64,000 nucleotides of DNA, from contig NZ_BKAJ01000020.1 of the NCBI RefSeq assembly GCF_007992495.1, forward strand, positions 55,092-119,091, read 5' to 3'. Position 1 is the first letter of the stretch; each line of letters starts with the position of its first letter. The translations under genes were made by a program, and so were the position numbers. The notes beneath the pieces were generated by a model. It was not told where the DNA came from and searched no databases. It was given only the letters and a program-made list of their open reading frames with translations. Below, piece by piece: positions 26,913 through 35,869 of this stretch. The stretch comes from Reyranella soli. Lineage in GTDB: Bacteria > Pseudomonadota > Alphaproteobacteria > Reyranellales > Reyranellaceae.

Positions 26913-28229
26913 CTAGATACCCTTCACTTCATTCGGCGCGTACACGGGGGCCGCGGCGGGCCGCGTGCCCTTGCCGTTCATGAGCAGCTTGCGCAGGTAC
27001 CGCCGGGCCGGCTGCTCGATCATCTGGTAGGTGCCTACCGATACGATGATCGTGAAGGCGATCCCCATCGTCACACGCAAGATCGCGTCGACAGCGTAGA
27101 CCTCGTTCCACGAGACGGCCGGTCGGATCAAAGGACGCAAGGTCCAGGTGTGGACGGCGTATAGCGAGTAGCTGATCTCGCCCAGCCACACCATGGCCGG
27201 CAGGGCGAGCAAGTTCGCGGAAAAGCACTCGTAGCGCGACGTATAGAACATCACGACGGCGAGCGGCATGGCCAGGCCGAAATTCAGCGCCGAGAAATGC
27301 ACGATCTTGACGAGCTCGTTGCCGAAGGTACCCGGTCCACCCAGGCCGCCCGGTACGGCGGCGCTGTAGCCATAGATAAAGGCGAAACCGGCCAGCCACA
27401 CAATGGCCACGGCGTAGACGAGGCCGGCATACAGGCGCTCGCGCCGCGTGATCGGCATCTCGCGCACGGTCATGAAGAGCTGGGCGGCGAGGCAGCCCAC
27501 GATGAATTCGCCGATGCGGACGTAGGGCGAGAAGTAGAAAAGCCAGCGATAGAACGAGGCGTCGTTGTCCAGGCGGCCTGTCACGACTCTGGGCAAGAAA
27601 CCCTTGGCCCACGTTTCGATCGAGCCGAAATTGCTCAGCGCCACGGTGAGGAGGACGATGAAGGCCACCGAGAAGAGGACAAACGCGGTGATGCCGGTCC
27701 GCGCCCGGCGAATGCGCAGGACGCCGAAGACCATGAACGGGTAGGCGACGTAGAAGAAGAACTCCGTGGAAATCGACCACGCCAGTCCAAAGCCGTGATT
27801 GAGCACCAGCCGGTCGTGAATGGCGAACACGTAGACCCAGCTCTGGGTCAGGGTCAGGTTGTAGACGAGATAGGCCTCGAATTCCTTGGGTGCATAGCTG
27901 ATCCAGTTCGAGACGAAGTCCGACACCGAGCCGAACACCATGAAGAACAGGAAAAGTGGATAAAGGCGGGCAAATCGCGCCGAGAAGAAGTTCCGCGACG
28001 CGCTGCGCAGCGTCTGGTCATGGAACAGGGCCCCGTAGTTGTAATGGATGACGAAGCCGCTCAGGACGAAGAACAGCGGCATACCGAAGACGCCGACGGC
28101 GCCCCCGATAGCGGAAGGTATCCTGGTGTCGTTGAACGGAATGCACCAGGCGACGGTGTGGAGGAACAGGATCGAAAACGCCGCCAGGAACCGCAGCCCC
28201 GTGAGTTGCGGGATCTCAGACTTCGGCAT
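26913..28229 (-). CDS. Acyltransferase family 3 membrane protein (OafA/YrhL type)
   Basis: 438 residues. It starts IPQLTGLRFLAAFSILFLHT, with the conserved R and H of acyltransferase-3 proteins (LRFLAA, FLHT), then PLFFVLSGFVIHYNYG and FARLYPLFLFF. About ten transmembrane segments can be counted. These enzymes O-acetylate or O-acylate surface glycans at the periplasmic face. It has no C-terminal SGNH domain. It is upstream of the dioxygenase-methyltransferase pair and divergent from the second transketolase operon. Confidence 0.9.
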   Translation of the reverse strand: MPKSEIPQLTGLRFLAAFSILFLHTVAWCIPFNDTRIPSAIGGAVGVFGMPLFFVLSGFVIHYNYGALFHDQTLRSASRNFFSARFARLYPLFLFFMVFGSVSDFVSNWISYAPKEFEAYLVYNLTLTQSWVYVFAIHDRLVLNHGFGLAWSISTEFFFYVAYPFMVFGVLRIRRARTGITAFVLFSVAFIVLLTVALSNFGSIETWAKGFLPRVVTGRLDNDASFYRWLFYFSPYVRIGEFIVGCLAAQLFMTVREMPITRRERLYAGLVYAVAIVWLAGFAFIYGYSAAVPGGLGGPGTFGNELVKIVHFSALNFGLAMPLAVVMFYTSRYECFSANLLALPAMVWLGEISYSLYAVHTWTLRPLIRPAVSWNEVYAVDAILRVTMGIAFTIIVSVGTYQMIEQPARRYLRKLLMNGKGTRPAAAPVYAPNEVKGI

Positions 28230-28485
28230 GCGTTTAACCGGCTCCCTGGTGTCTTCGGTGATTATGACGAAACCGACACGGCAATGCTATCGGGGGACAT
28301 TCCCGGGCGCTTTGTCACTTTGGAGTGAGTCCGGCGGGACATTAGCGGAAGCGCTCCTGTGCGCAAGAGGCCTGATATTGCGTGGTTTCCGGGCGCCGAC
28401 GCTGCCAAAAGCCGACTCCCAACCCATGGGGACCCGTGCTAATTTGAAAATTGCAGTTTTGGCGATTGGAAAGTAGACCGGCTGG

Positions 28486-29346
28486 ATGAAGCATAAGACT
28501 GCGTTGAAGTACGCGACCGACCTCGACCTGGTTCAGCAGGCCGTGTTGGACGACCGGAGCCGGCACCTGCGGCGCCTCATCTTTCGCGCCATCGAGAATG
28601 GCGGGCGGGGGCATATCGGACCGGCGCTCTCCCTGGTCGAGATCATCCGCGTCCTCTACGACGATTTCGTGCGCCATGACCCGGCCAATCCGAAGTGGCG
28701 CGAGCGCGACCGCTTCATCCTGAGCAAGGGCCACGGCTGCCTGGCGCTCTACGCCGTGCTGGCCGATCGCGGCTTCTTCGATCTCGGCGAGCTCGACCGC
28801 TTTTGCCATTTCGATTCCTTCCTCGGCGGGCATCCCGAGACCGTGGTGCCCGGCGTCGAGGCCTGCACCGGGGCGCTCGGCCACGGCCTGTCGATCGGGC
28901 TCGGTATGGCGCTCGCCGCCCGCATGCAGGGCCGCGACAACAAGGTCTACGTGCTGATGGGCGACGGCGAGATCAACGAGGGCTCGGTCTGGGAGGCCGC
29001 CGCCTGCGCCGACAAGCACCACCTGTCCAACCTGACGGCGATCATCGACTACAACAAGATCCAGTCGGCCGGCAGCGTCTTCGAGATCCAGAACATGGAG
29101 CCGCTGGCCGACAAGTGGACGGCCTTCGGCTTCCGCGTGTTCGAATGCAACGGCCACGACGTTGACGACCTGCGTCAGGTCTTCCGCGAGGCCGCGGCCT
29201 ACGCCGGTGACCGTCCGCGCGCCATCATCTGCCACACGGTCAAGGGCAAGGGCATTCCCGCCGCCGAGAACAATCCCGACTGGCACCACAAGTCGGACCT
29301 GAAGCCCGCCGAGCTGCAGATCGTCCGCAGCGCGCTTGGAAGCTGA
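28486..29346 (+). CDS. Transketolase N-terminal subunit (split transketolase, pair 2)
   Basis: 286 residues. The thiamine-diphosphate motif is LMGDGEINEGSVWEAA then IIDYNKIQSAG. SKGHGCLALYAVLADRG and GALGHGLSIGLGMAL complete the family signature. It is a paralogue of the 16269 protein but from a different branch (GRGHIGPALSLVEIIRVLY at the N-terminus). The C-subunit gene follows after 11 bp. It is followed by a dioxygenase and a small cluster-specific protein, so a dedicated sugar-building role is suspected. Confidence 0.9.
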   Translation: MKHKTALKYATDLDLVQQAVLDDRSRHLRRLIFRAIENGGRGHIGPALSLVEIIRVLYDDFVRHDPANPKWRERDRFILSKGHGCLALYAVLADRGFFDLGELDRFCHFDSFLGGHPETVVPGVEACTGALGHGLSIGLGMALAARMQGRDNKVYVLMGDGEINEGSVWEAAACADKHHLSNLTAIIDYNKIQSAGSVFEIQNMEPLADKWTAFGFRVFECNGHDVDDLRQVFREAAAYAGDRPRAIICHTVKGKGIPAAENNPDWHHKSDLKPAELQIVRSALGS

Positions 29347-29357
29347 GGGGCTGAGCG

Positions 29358-30305
29358 ATGCGCAAGCGTAGTCTCGACATGGTCCACACGCTCGCCAAGC
29401 GCGACGAGCGCGTCGTGTTCATTGGCTCCGATCTCTCGCCCAACCTGCTCGGCGAGATGAAGAAGGAGTTTCCGTCGCGCTACTACATGGAAGGCATTGC
29501 CGAGGCCAACGTCATCGGCATGGCCGCCGGCATGGCGATGGATGGGTTCATTCCCTACGTCAACACGATCGCCACCTTCATCACGCGGCGCTGCTACGAG
29601 CAGGTCGCGATCGATCTCTGCCTGCACGACCTGCCGGTGCGGCTGATCGGCAATGGCGGTGGCTATGTCTACGCGCCGCTCGGGCCGACGCATGAGGCGA
29701 TCGAGGACATCGCCATCATGCGCGCTTTGCCGCGCATGACCGTCACCGCCGTGTGCGACGCCGACGAGATGACGCGCCTGATGGATGCCACGCTCGACTG
29801 GCCGCACCCGATCTACATCCGCCTCGGCAAGGGCGGAGATCCGGTGATCAGCAAGGCCGAGCGCGGCTTCGCCATCGGCAAGGCGATCGACATGATCGAC
29901 AGCGAGACAGGTGCATCGGACGTCCTGCTGATCAGCACGGGTGTCGCCACCACGCAGGCGCTGAAGGCCGCCGGCTCGCTGGCGGCGGACGGCATTCGCT
30001 GCCGGCAGCTGCACGTCCACACCGTCAAGCCGCTTGACGCCGATGCCATCGTCGATGCGGCGAGCAAGACCAAGCTGGTCCTCACTGTGGAGGAGCACAG
30101 CGTGATCGGCGGCCTGGGCAGCGCCGTCCTCGAGACGCTGTCGGACCGGCTGACGGGCGCGCTGCCGCCGGTGAAGCGGCTGGGTATTCCCGACAAGTTC
30201 GCCGAGCACTACGGCAGCCAGGCGAAGCTGATGGAGGACTTCCGGTTCGACGCCAAGGGCATCGACGCTGCGGTCCGCAAGCACCTGGCGGAGCTGCGCC
30301 GGTGA
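29358..30305 (+). CDS. Transketolase C-terminal subunit (split transketolase, pair 2)
   Basis: 315 residues. It has MEGIAEANVIGMAAGMAM with the catalytic Glu, APLGPTHEAIEDIAIMRAL and LTVEEHSVIGGLGSAV. Both domains expected of the C-half are present. The stop overlaps the next start by GTGA, so the oxygenase is coupled to it. Pairing with the preceding gene would give a full two-subunit enzyme. Confidence 0.9.
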   Translation: MRKRSLDMVHTLAKRDERVVFIGSDLSPNLLGEMKKEFPSRYYMEGIAEANVIGMAAGMAMDGFIPYVNTIATFITRRCYEQVAIDLCLHDLPVRLIGNGGGYVYAPLGPTHEAIEDIAIMRALPRMTVTAVCDADEMTRLMDATLDWPHPIYIRLGKGGDPVISKAERGFAIGKAIDMIDSETGASDVLLISTGVATTQALKAAGSLAADGIRCRQLHVHTVKPLDADAIVDAASKTKLVLTVEEHSVIGGLGSAVLETLSDRLTGALPPVKRLGIPDKFAEHYGSQAKLMEDFRFDAKGIDAAVRKHLAELRR

Positions 30306-31111
30306 GCAATTCCCCGAGCTTCTGGCGGGAAGACGAGCGCAAGCTCAGCGATACATTCGTGCGTGACGGCTACGTCATCCAGCCGGCCGAATCGCGCGCC
30401 GATCTCGACCGCATCCGTGACCTGCTGGCCGATATCGCGGCTTCCTATCTCAAGCTGCCGCCGGCCGAGGACAAAGGCGCCTTCCTCGATCGCATCCACG
30501 AGAAGGTCGACGTCCAGCGTCTGAACGACCTCCGACTCGCGGTGATCCGCGAGATGAACGAGGAAGCGTGGACGAGGCTCGCCTATTTCAACACGGCGCG
30601 GCGCGCCCTCGAGGTCCTGGTCGGCAACGAGCTGGCCATGCAGCTTCGCATCAACCTCAGCATCCAGCTGCCCAACGACGACAGCTCGCTCTTGCCGGTG
30701 CACGCCGACGTCTGGGCCGGCGATTCGCCCTACGAGGTCGTGCTGTGGGTGCCGTTCGTGCATGTCTACGGCACCAAGACTATGTTCATCCTGCCGCGTG
30801 ACAAGGATTCCCACTATCAGGCGAAGATGGGCGAACTCAAGCTGAAGTCCGCCGAGGAACTGCATCGCGCCATCGAGCCCGACCTGCGCTGGCTCGACAT
30901 TCCTTACGGCAATGTGCTGCTGTTCACACAGAACGTCATGCACGGAAATATCGTCAATCGGGAACCGGAGACCCGGTGGTCGACCAACTGCCGCTTCAAG
31001 AGCGTGTTCTCTCCGTATCACGACAAGAAGCTCGGTGAATTCTTCGAGCCGATCCTGGTGCGCCCGGCAACCAGCATCGGCGCCAGCTACAGGCTGCCCT
31101 CGGTTGCCTGA
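30302..31111 (+). CDS. 'Sporadic carbohydrate cluster' type 2OG-Fe(II) oxygenase
   Basis: 269 residues from a GTG at 30302. The iron ligands are HAD in LLPVHADVWAGDSPYE and His in QNVMHGNIVNRE, with RWSTNCRFKS giving the probable 2-oxoglutarate Arg. It resembles, as I remember it, the NCBI family of oxygenases found in scattered carbohydrate clusters beside the LIC12192-type protein encoded next; the pairing here supports that. Its product is unknown. The stop overlaps the next start by one base (TGATG). Confidence 0.8.
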   Translation: MSNSPSFWREDERKLSDTFVRDGYVIQPAESRADLDRIRDLLADIAASYLKLPPAEDKGAFLDRIHEKVDVQRLNDLRLAVIREMNEEAWTRLAYFNTARRALEVLVGNELAMQLRINLSIQLPNDDSSLLPVHADVWAGDSPYEVVLWVPFVHVYGTKTMFILPRDKDSHYQAKMGELKLKSAEELHRAIEPDLRWLDIPYGNVLLFTQNVMHGNIVNREPETRWSTNCRFKSVFSPYHDKKLGEFFEPILVRPATSIGASYRLPSVA

Positions 31112-31536
31112 TGCAGTCTAACCGAAAGGGATATCGCGGCTACGTCTTCAGTCGATCGGTCGACAATCACCGGGTGCCGCAGCACATCCAGAACCTGGTG
31201 ATTCGCGACTATGCCGCGCGCCGTAAGCTGCACTATCTGCTGAGCGCCACCGAATACGCCATGCCGAACTGCTATCTCATCCTGGAGCAGGTCCTGGACG
31301 AGTTGGCGACGCTCGAGGGCGTGATCCTCTACAGCATGTTCATGCTGCCGGCGGCAGCCAGCGAGCGAGACCGGATATACCGGTGCCTGCTCGACGCTGG
31401 TGGAAGCCTGCACTCGGCAGTGGAAGGATTCGTGCTGGCCGACGAGACGGATATCGAGCGCTGGGAGAATGTGCTGCGCACGGCGCACATCTGCAGGAAC
31501 CTGAATTATCAAGAGATCGAACGATGGCTAACGTAG
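31111..31536 (+). CDS. 'Sporadic carbohydrate cluster' protein, LIC12192-like, unknown function
   Basis: 141 residues. The segments RVPQHIQNLVIRDYAARR, LHYLLSATEYAMPNCY and LEQVLDELATLEGVI match my memory of a small uncharacterised family found only in patchily distributed sugar clusters (for example in Leptospira). No catalytic motif is evident. The compact alpha/beta pattern with RDYAAR resembles resolvase-like or GT-associated small domains, which I would not rely on. It overlaps the methyltransferase start by 13 bp. Confidence 0.75.
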   Translation: MQSNRKGYRGYVFSRSVDNHRVPQHIQNLVIRDYAARRKLHYLLSATEYAMPNCYLILEQVLDELATLEGVILYSMFMLPAAASERDRIYRCLLDAGGSLHSAVEGFVLADETDIERWENVLRTAHICRNLNYQEIERWLT

Positions 31537-32189
31537 ACTTCATTGGTCCCCTCCATAACCGGACCAAGCGCGATTACGTCGGCCGGGTCGTCCAGTACGA
31601 CAAGGCCAACTGCTCGGAGATCGCCAAGAAGTACGGCCAGGACTACTGGGACGGCGAGCGGCAGTACGGCTATGGCGGCTACAAGTACGATGGCCGCTGG
31701 CTCGCCATCGCCGAAGCCATGGCCAAGCACTATGGCCTGAAGGCCGGCGATCGCATCCTCGATGTCGGCTGCGGCAAGGGCTTCCTCCTGCACGAGTTCA
31801 CTCGCGCGGTGCCGGGCGTCCATGTCGAGGGCCTCGACATCTCCGACTACGCGATCGCCAACGCCAAGGAAGAGGTGAAGCCCTTCCTCAAGGTCGGCAA
31901 CGCCGTCTCGCTGCCGTATGCCGACAAATCGTTCGATTTCGTCGTCTCGCTGGGAACCCTGCACAATTTCCCGATCAGCCAGCTCTACGATGCGGTGCGC
32001 GAGATCGAGCGGGTAGGCAAGGGGACCAGGAAGTACATCATGGTCGAATCCTGGCGAAACGAACGCGAGCGCATGAATCTGCTGTATTGGCAGCTCACCT
32101 GCGAATCGTTCCACGACGTCAAGAACTGGGAGTGGATCTACAAGCAGAGCGGATACCAGGGCGACTGGGGCTTCATCTTCTTCGAATGA
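31524..32189 (+). CDS. SAM-dependent methyltransferase (type 11-like)
   Basis: 221 residues from ATG 31524, inside the 3' end of the preceding gene. It has ILDVGCGKGFLLHEF (SAM loop), VEGLDISDYAIANAKEE and SFDFVVSLGTLHNF. The length is typical of a single-domain Methyltransf_11/25 enzyme. N-terminal YDKANCSEIAKKYGQDYWDG is a common lead-in of sugar-cluster methyltransferases. It is part of the transketolase-oxygenase-LIC12192 block. Confidence 0.85.
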   Translation: MANVDFIGPLHNRTKRDYVGRVVQYDKANCSEIAKKYGQDYWDGERQYGYGGYKYDGRWLAIAEAMAKHYGLKAGDRILDVGCGKGFLLHEFTRAVPGVHVEGLDISDYAIANAKEEVKPFLKVGNAVSLPYADKSFDFVVSLGTLHNFPISQLYDAVREIERVGKGTRKYIMVESWRNERERMNLLYWQLTCESFHDVKNWEWIYKQSGYQGDWGFIFFE

Positions 32190-32244
32190 ACTGCCGTTTG
32201 GCATTAGCAATCGCAACACCAGACCTCGAAAGAATGTAGGCCAG

Positions 32245-33237
32245 ATGCTTGATCTCGTGACCGGCGGCGCCGGCTTCATCGGCTCCCACCTGACGGACCG
32301 CCTGCTCAGCCTCGGGCGCTCGGTGCGCGTGGTCGACAACATGGAAGTCGGCAAGCCGCGCAACCTCGTCCAGCACAAGGACAACCCCAAGCTCGAGGTC
32401 ATGGCGGCCGACGTCGCCGACCCGGCGGCGATGGCCAAGGCCATGGCGGGCGTCGAGCGTGTGTTCCATCTCGCCGCGCTCGCCGACATCGTTCCCTCGA
32501 TCGTCAATCCCGAGGGCTATTTCCGCTCCAACGTCGTCGGCACCTTCGTTACCTTGCAGGCGGCGCGCGCGGCGAACATCAAGCGCTTCGTCTACGTCGC
32601 CTCGTCGTCATGCTACGGCATTCCCGATTCCTACCCGACGCCGGAGACGTCAGAGATCCGCCCGCAATATCCCTATGCGCTCACCAAGTGGCTGGGGGAA
32701 TGCGAGGTGATGCACTGGGCGCAGGTCTACGGGCTTCCGGCGCTGTCGCTGCGCTTCTTCAACATCTACGGGCCGCGGGCGCGCACCAGCGGGACCTACG
32801 GCGCCGTGTTCGGTGTCTTCCTGGCCCAGCTTCTTGCCGGCAAGCCGCTCACCATCGTCGGCGACGGCGAGCAGACGCGCGACTTCACCTATGTGTCCGA
32901 TGCTGTCGATGCCCTGATTTGTGCCGCCGAATCGAACAAGGTAGGGTTGTGCCTCAATGTGGGCAGTGACAACCCGGTCTCGGTCAACTATCTGGCCAAG
33001 CTCCTCAAGGCGCCCGAGACGGTGCATATTCCCAAGCGGCCGGGCGAGCCCGACTGCACATTCGCCGATACGAGCCGGATCAAGGCCGAACTCGGCTGGA
33101 CGTCGAAGGTGCCGATTGAGGATGGCGTGCAGAACATGTTGAAGGTCATAGACTATTGGCGCGACGCACCGGTCTGGACGCCGGATTCGATCGCCGTGGC
33201 GACCAAGGATTGGTTCACCTATCTCGGCCGCCAATAG
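32245..33237 (+). CDS. NAD-dependent sugar-nucleotide epimerase/dehydratase (extended SDR)
   Basis: 330 residues. It has VTGGAGFIGSHLTDRLL, VFHLAALADIVPS, ASSSCYG and catalytic YALTK in QYPYALTKWLGE. RFFNIYGPRARTSG and GDGEQTRDFTYVSDAVD follow, as in UDP-hexose 4-epimerases and related enzymes. ATG 32245 has a weak AGG upstream. It opens a six-gene run of sugar enzymes to 38371. The substrate is unknown. Confidence 0.88.
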   Translation: MLDLVTGGAGFIGSHLTDRLLSLGRSVRVVDNMEVGKPRNLVQHKDNPKLEVMAADVADPAAMAKAMAGVERVFHLAALADIVPSIVNPEGYFRSNVVGTFVTLQAARAANIKRFVYVASSSCYGIPDSYPTPETSEIRPQYPYALTKWLGECEVMHWAQVYGLPALSLRFFNIYGPRARTSGTYGAVFGVFLAQLLAGKPLTIVGDGEQTRDFTYVSDAVDALICAAESNKVGLCLNVGSDNPVSVNYLAKLLKAPETVHIPKRPGEPDCTFADTSRIKAELGWTSKVPIEDGVQNMLKVIDYWRDAPVWTPDSIAVATKDWFTYLGRQ

Positions 33238-33280
33238 GCGCGCGTTTTCGGTAAGAGAGCTGGCAGGGGACGGCGCATCG

Positions 33281-34804
33281 ATGTTCGATAAGATCAAGAC
33301 GCTCGGCGAACTGGGCGAGATCGCTGCTGCGGCGCGGGCCAAGGGCCGCAAGGTGGTGCTGGCGCATGGCGTGTTCGACATCCTCCATGTCGGGCACAAG
33401 CGGCATCTCGATATCGGCAAGCGTCACGGCGATTTGCTGATCGTCACGCTGACCACCGACCGCTTCGTCAACAAGGGGCCCGATCGCCCGGTCTTCTCCG
33501 AGAAGCTGCGCGCCGAGATGGTCGCCGCGCTGGAATGTGTTGACTACGTCGGCATCTCGCCCAATCCCGGTGCCGAGCACGTGCTCGAGACCGTCAAGCC
33601 CAGCTACTACCTGAAGGGTTCCGAGTACGCCGACGAGGAAGCCGACGTCACCGGCCGCATCAAGACCGAGCGGCTGACCGTCGAGAAGTTCGGCGGCGAG
33701 GTGCTGTACACCGAGGACATCACCTTCAGCTCGTCCAACCTCTCCAACCGGGTGATGTCGCTCTATCCCGAGGAGACCGCGGCCTACCTCAAGGACCTGC
33801 GCGCGCGCATCACTGTCGACGACGTGAAGAAGGAAGTGGCGGCCGTCGAGAACAAGCGCTGCCTGGTGATCGGCGACACCATCCTCGACGAGTACATCTA
33901 CGTCGAGCCGCTCGGCAAGCCCGCCAAGGAAAACATCATCGCCACCAAGTACAAGAGCCGCGAGATCTTCTGCGGCGGCGCCATCGCCACGGCCAACCTG
34001 GTCGGCCAGGTGTGCGCCGGCGTCGATCTCGTGACCTTGCTTGGCAGGTCACAGAGCTACGAGGATCTGATCCGCGCCAACCTCCACCAGAACGTCAGCC
34101 TGATGCCGTTCTACCGCGAAGGCGGCCAGACGACGCTGAAGAGCCGGCTGGTCGACCCGGCCTACGTGAAGAAGCTGATCGAGGTCGCCTACATCTCCGA
34201 CGAGGCGCTGCCCGCGGCCGAGCAGGCGACGCTGAACGGCTGGGTCGAGAAGAACATCGCCAACTACGACGCCGTCATCGTCAACGATTTCGGCCACGGC
34301 ATGATCGACGACGGCCTGGTCGACATCGTCTGCCGCAAGTCGAAGTTCCTGGCGGTCAACGCCCAGACCAACAGCGCCAATCGCGGTTTCAACCTGATCA
34401 CCAAGTATCCGCGCGCCGACTTCATCTGCATCGACGAGCCCGAGGCGCGACTGGCCGCGGTCGAGCGCTATGCGCCGATCGAGACGGTGGTGCGCGAGAA
34501 GCTTGAGAAGAAGATCGACTGCCACACCTTCGTGATCACCCACGGCAAGCTCGGCAGCATCGTCTACTCGCCGCAGGCCGGCGTGAAGCGCATCCCGGCG
34601 CTGACCGGCGAGGCCATCGACACGATCGGCGCCGGCGACGCCTTCTTCGCCCTGGCGAGCCCGTTGCTGGCCGCCGGCAGCGATCCGTATCTCGCGGCTT
34701 TCATCGGCAACGCCGTCGGCGCGATGAAGGTCCGCATCGTCGGCCAGCGCCACCAGATCACCAAGCCGGAGATCCTAAAGTACCTGTCGACGCTCCTGAA
34801 ATGA
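33281..34804 (+). CDS. Bifunctional nucleotidyltransferase-PfkB kinase, HldE-like with inverted domain order
   Basis: 507 residues. Residues 1-150 are a cytidylyltransferase-like domain with HGVFDILHVGHKRHL (HxGH at 36-39) and LKGSEYADE. Residues about 190-507 are a PfkB sugar kinase with CLVIGDTILDEYIYVEP, FCGGAIATANLVGQ and DTIGAGDAFFAL (GAGD about 449). In canonical HldE the kinase comes first and the adenylyltransferase second, so the order here is reversed. Heptose-1-phosphate activation is likely by family, but the substrate may be another sugar. AGGGGA lies upstream of ATG 33281. A nearby GmhB-like fusion at position 1 supports a heptose theme. Confidence 0.88.
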   Translation: MFDKIKTLGELGEIAAAARAKGRKVVLAHGVFDILHVGHKRHLDIGKRHGDLLIVTLTTDRFVNKGPDRPVFSEKLRAEMVAALECVDYVGISPNPGAEHVLETVKPSYYLKGSEYADEEADVTGRIKTERLTVEKFGGEVLYTEDITFSSSNLSNRVMSLYPEETAAYLKDLRARITVDDVKKEVAAVENKRCLVIGDTILDEYIYVEPLGKPAKENIIATKYKSREIFCGGAIATANLVGQVCAGVDLVTLLGRSQSYEDLIRANLHQNVSLMPFYREGGQTTLKSRLVDPAYVKKLIEVAYISDEALPAAEQATLNGWVEKNIANYDAVIVNDFGHGMIDDGLVDIVCRKSKFLAVNAQTNSANRGFNLITKYPRADFICIDEPEARLAAVERYAPIETVVREKLEKKIDCHTFVITHGKLGSIVYSPQAGVKRIPALTGEAIDTIGAGDAFFALASPLLAAGSDPYLAAFIGNAVGAMKVRIVGQRHQITKPEILKYLSTLLK

Positions 34805-34855
34805 GTGGCTAAAAAAGACCGTTCGCACGCGCACAACCCAGGCATTGGCAGACCC

Positions 34856-35869
34856 ATGAGTCGATACCAGAAGAACCCCAATCTCAATCGCGTGCTGGTC
34901 ACCGGCGGCGCGGGATACGTCGGCGCGGTGCTCGTGCCCAAGCTCATCGCGGCCGGCTACCAGGTGACCGTCCTCGACCTCTTCATGTACGGCGAGGACG
35001 TGCTCAAGGGCTCGCGCGGCGCCGCGCTGCGTGAGGTCAAAGGCGACATCCGCGACACCGAGGTGGTCAAGCAGGCGCTGCAGGGCTGCGACGCCGTCAT
35101 CCATCTCGCCTGCATCTCCAACGACCCGTCGTTCGAGCTCAATCCCGACCTCGGCCGGTCGATCAACCTCGACGCCTTCGTACCGCTGGTGCGCGCGTCG
35201 AAGGACGCCAAGGTCAAGCGGTTCATCTACGCCTCGTCCTCGTCGGTCTACGGCATCAAGGACGGCGTCGAGGTGACCGAGGATCTCTCGCTCGAGCCGC
35301 TGACCGACTACTCCAAGTTCAAGGCCGAGTGCGAGGTCCTGCTCGAGCAGGAGCGGGCGCCCGGCTTCACCACGGTGACGATCCGCCCGGCCACGGTGTG
35401 CGGCTACTCGCCCCGCCAGCGGCTCGACGTCGTGGTCAACATCCTGACCAACCTCGGCGTGCACAAGGGCGAGGTCTCGGTGTTCGGCGGCGCGCAGCTG
35501 CGGCCGAACATCCACATCGAGGACATGGCCGACGCCTACATGCTGCTGTTGCTGGCGCCGGACGAGAAGGTCAACGGCAAGGTCTACAATGCCGGCTACG
35601 AGAACCATTCGGTGATGCAACTCGCCGAGATGGTCCAGCGCAACGTCGGTCCGGACTGCAAGCTCAAGGTGCAGAACACCAACGACATGCGTTCCTATCA
35701 CGTGTCGTCGAAGAAGATCAGGGACGAGCTGGGCTTCGAGGCCAGCCACACGATCGAGGAAGCCGTCGTCGACCTGATCAAGGCGTTCAAGGACGGGCGG
35801 CTGCCCAACTCGCTCGACGATCCGCGCTACTTCAACATCAAGACGATGCAGAAGGTAAATCTCCAGTAG
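34856..35869 (+). CDS. NAD-dependent epimerase/dehydratase (extended SDR)
   Basis: 337 residues from ATG 34856; a GTG at 34805, one base after the upstream stop, would add 17 residues and is a real alternative. It has VLVTGGAGYVGAVLVPKL, VIHLACISNDPSFELNP, ASSSSVYG and YSKFK in TDYSKFKAECE as catalytic YxxxK. VYNAGYENHSVMQLAEMVQ near the C-terminus is usual in this family. It is located between the HldE-like gene and the RmlD-like gene. The substrate is unknown; HldD-like epimerisation or 4-reduction is possible. Confidence 0.87.
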   Translation: MSRYQKNPNLNRVLVTGGAGYVGAVLVPKLIAAGYQVTVLDLFMYGEDVLKGSRGAALREVKGDIRDTEVVKQALQGCDAVIHLACISNDPSFELNPDLGRSINLDAFVPLVRASKDAKVKRFIYASSSSVYGIKDGVEVTEDLSLEPLTDYSKFKAECEVLLEQERAPGFTTVTIRPATVCGYSPRQRLDVVVNILTNLGVHKGEVSVFGGAQLRPNIHIEDMADAYMLLLLAPDEKVNGKVYNAGYENHSVMQLAEMVQRNVGPDCKLKVQNTNDMRSYHVSSKKIRDELGFEASHTIEEAVVDLIKAFKDGRLPNSLDDPRYFNIKTMQKVNLQ

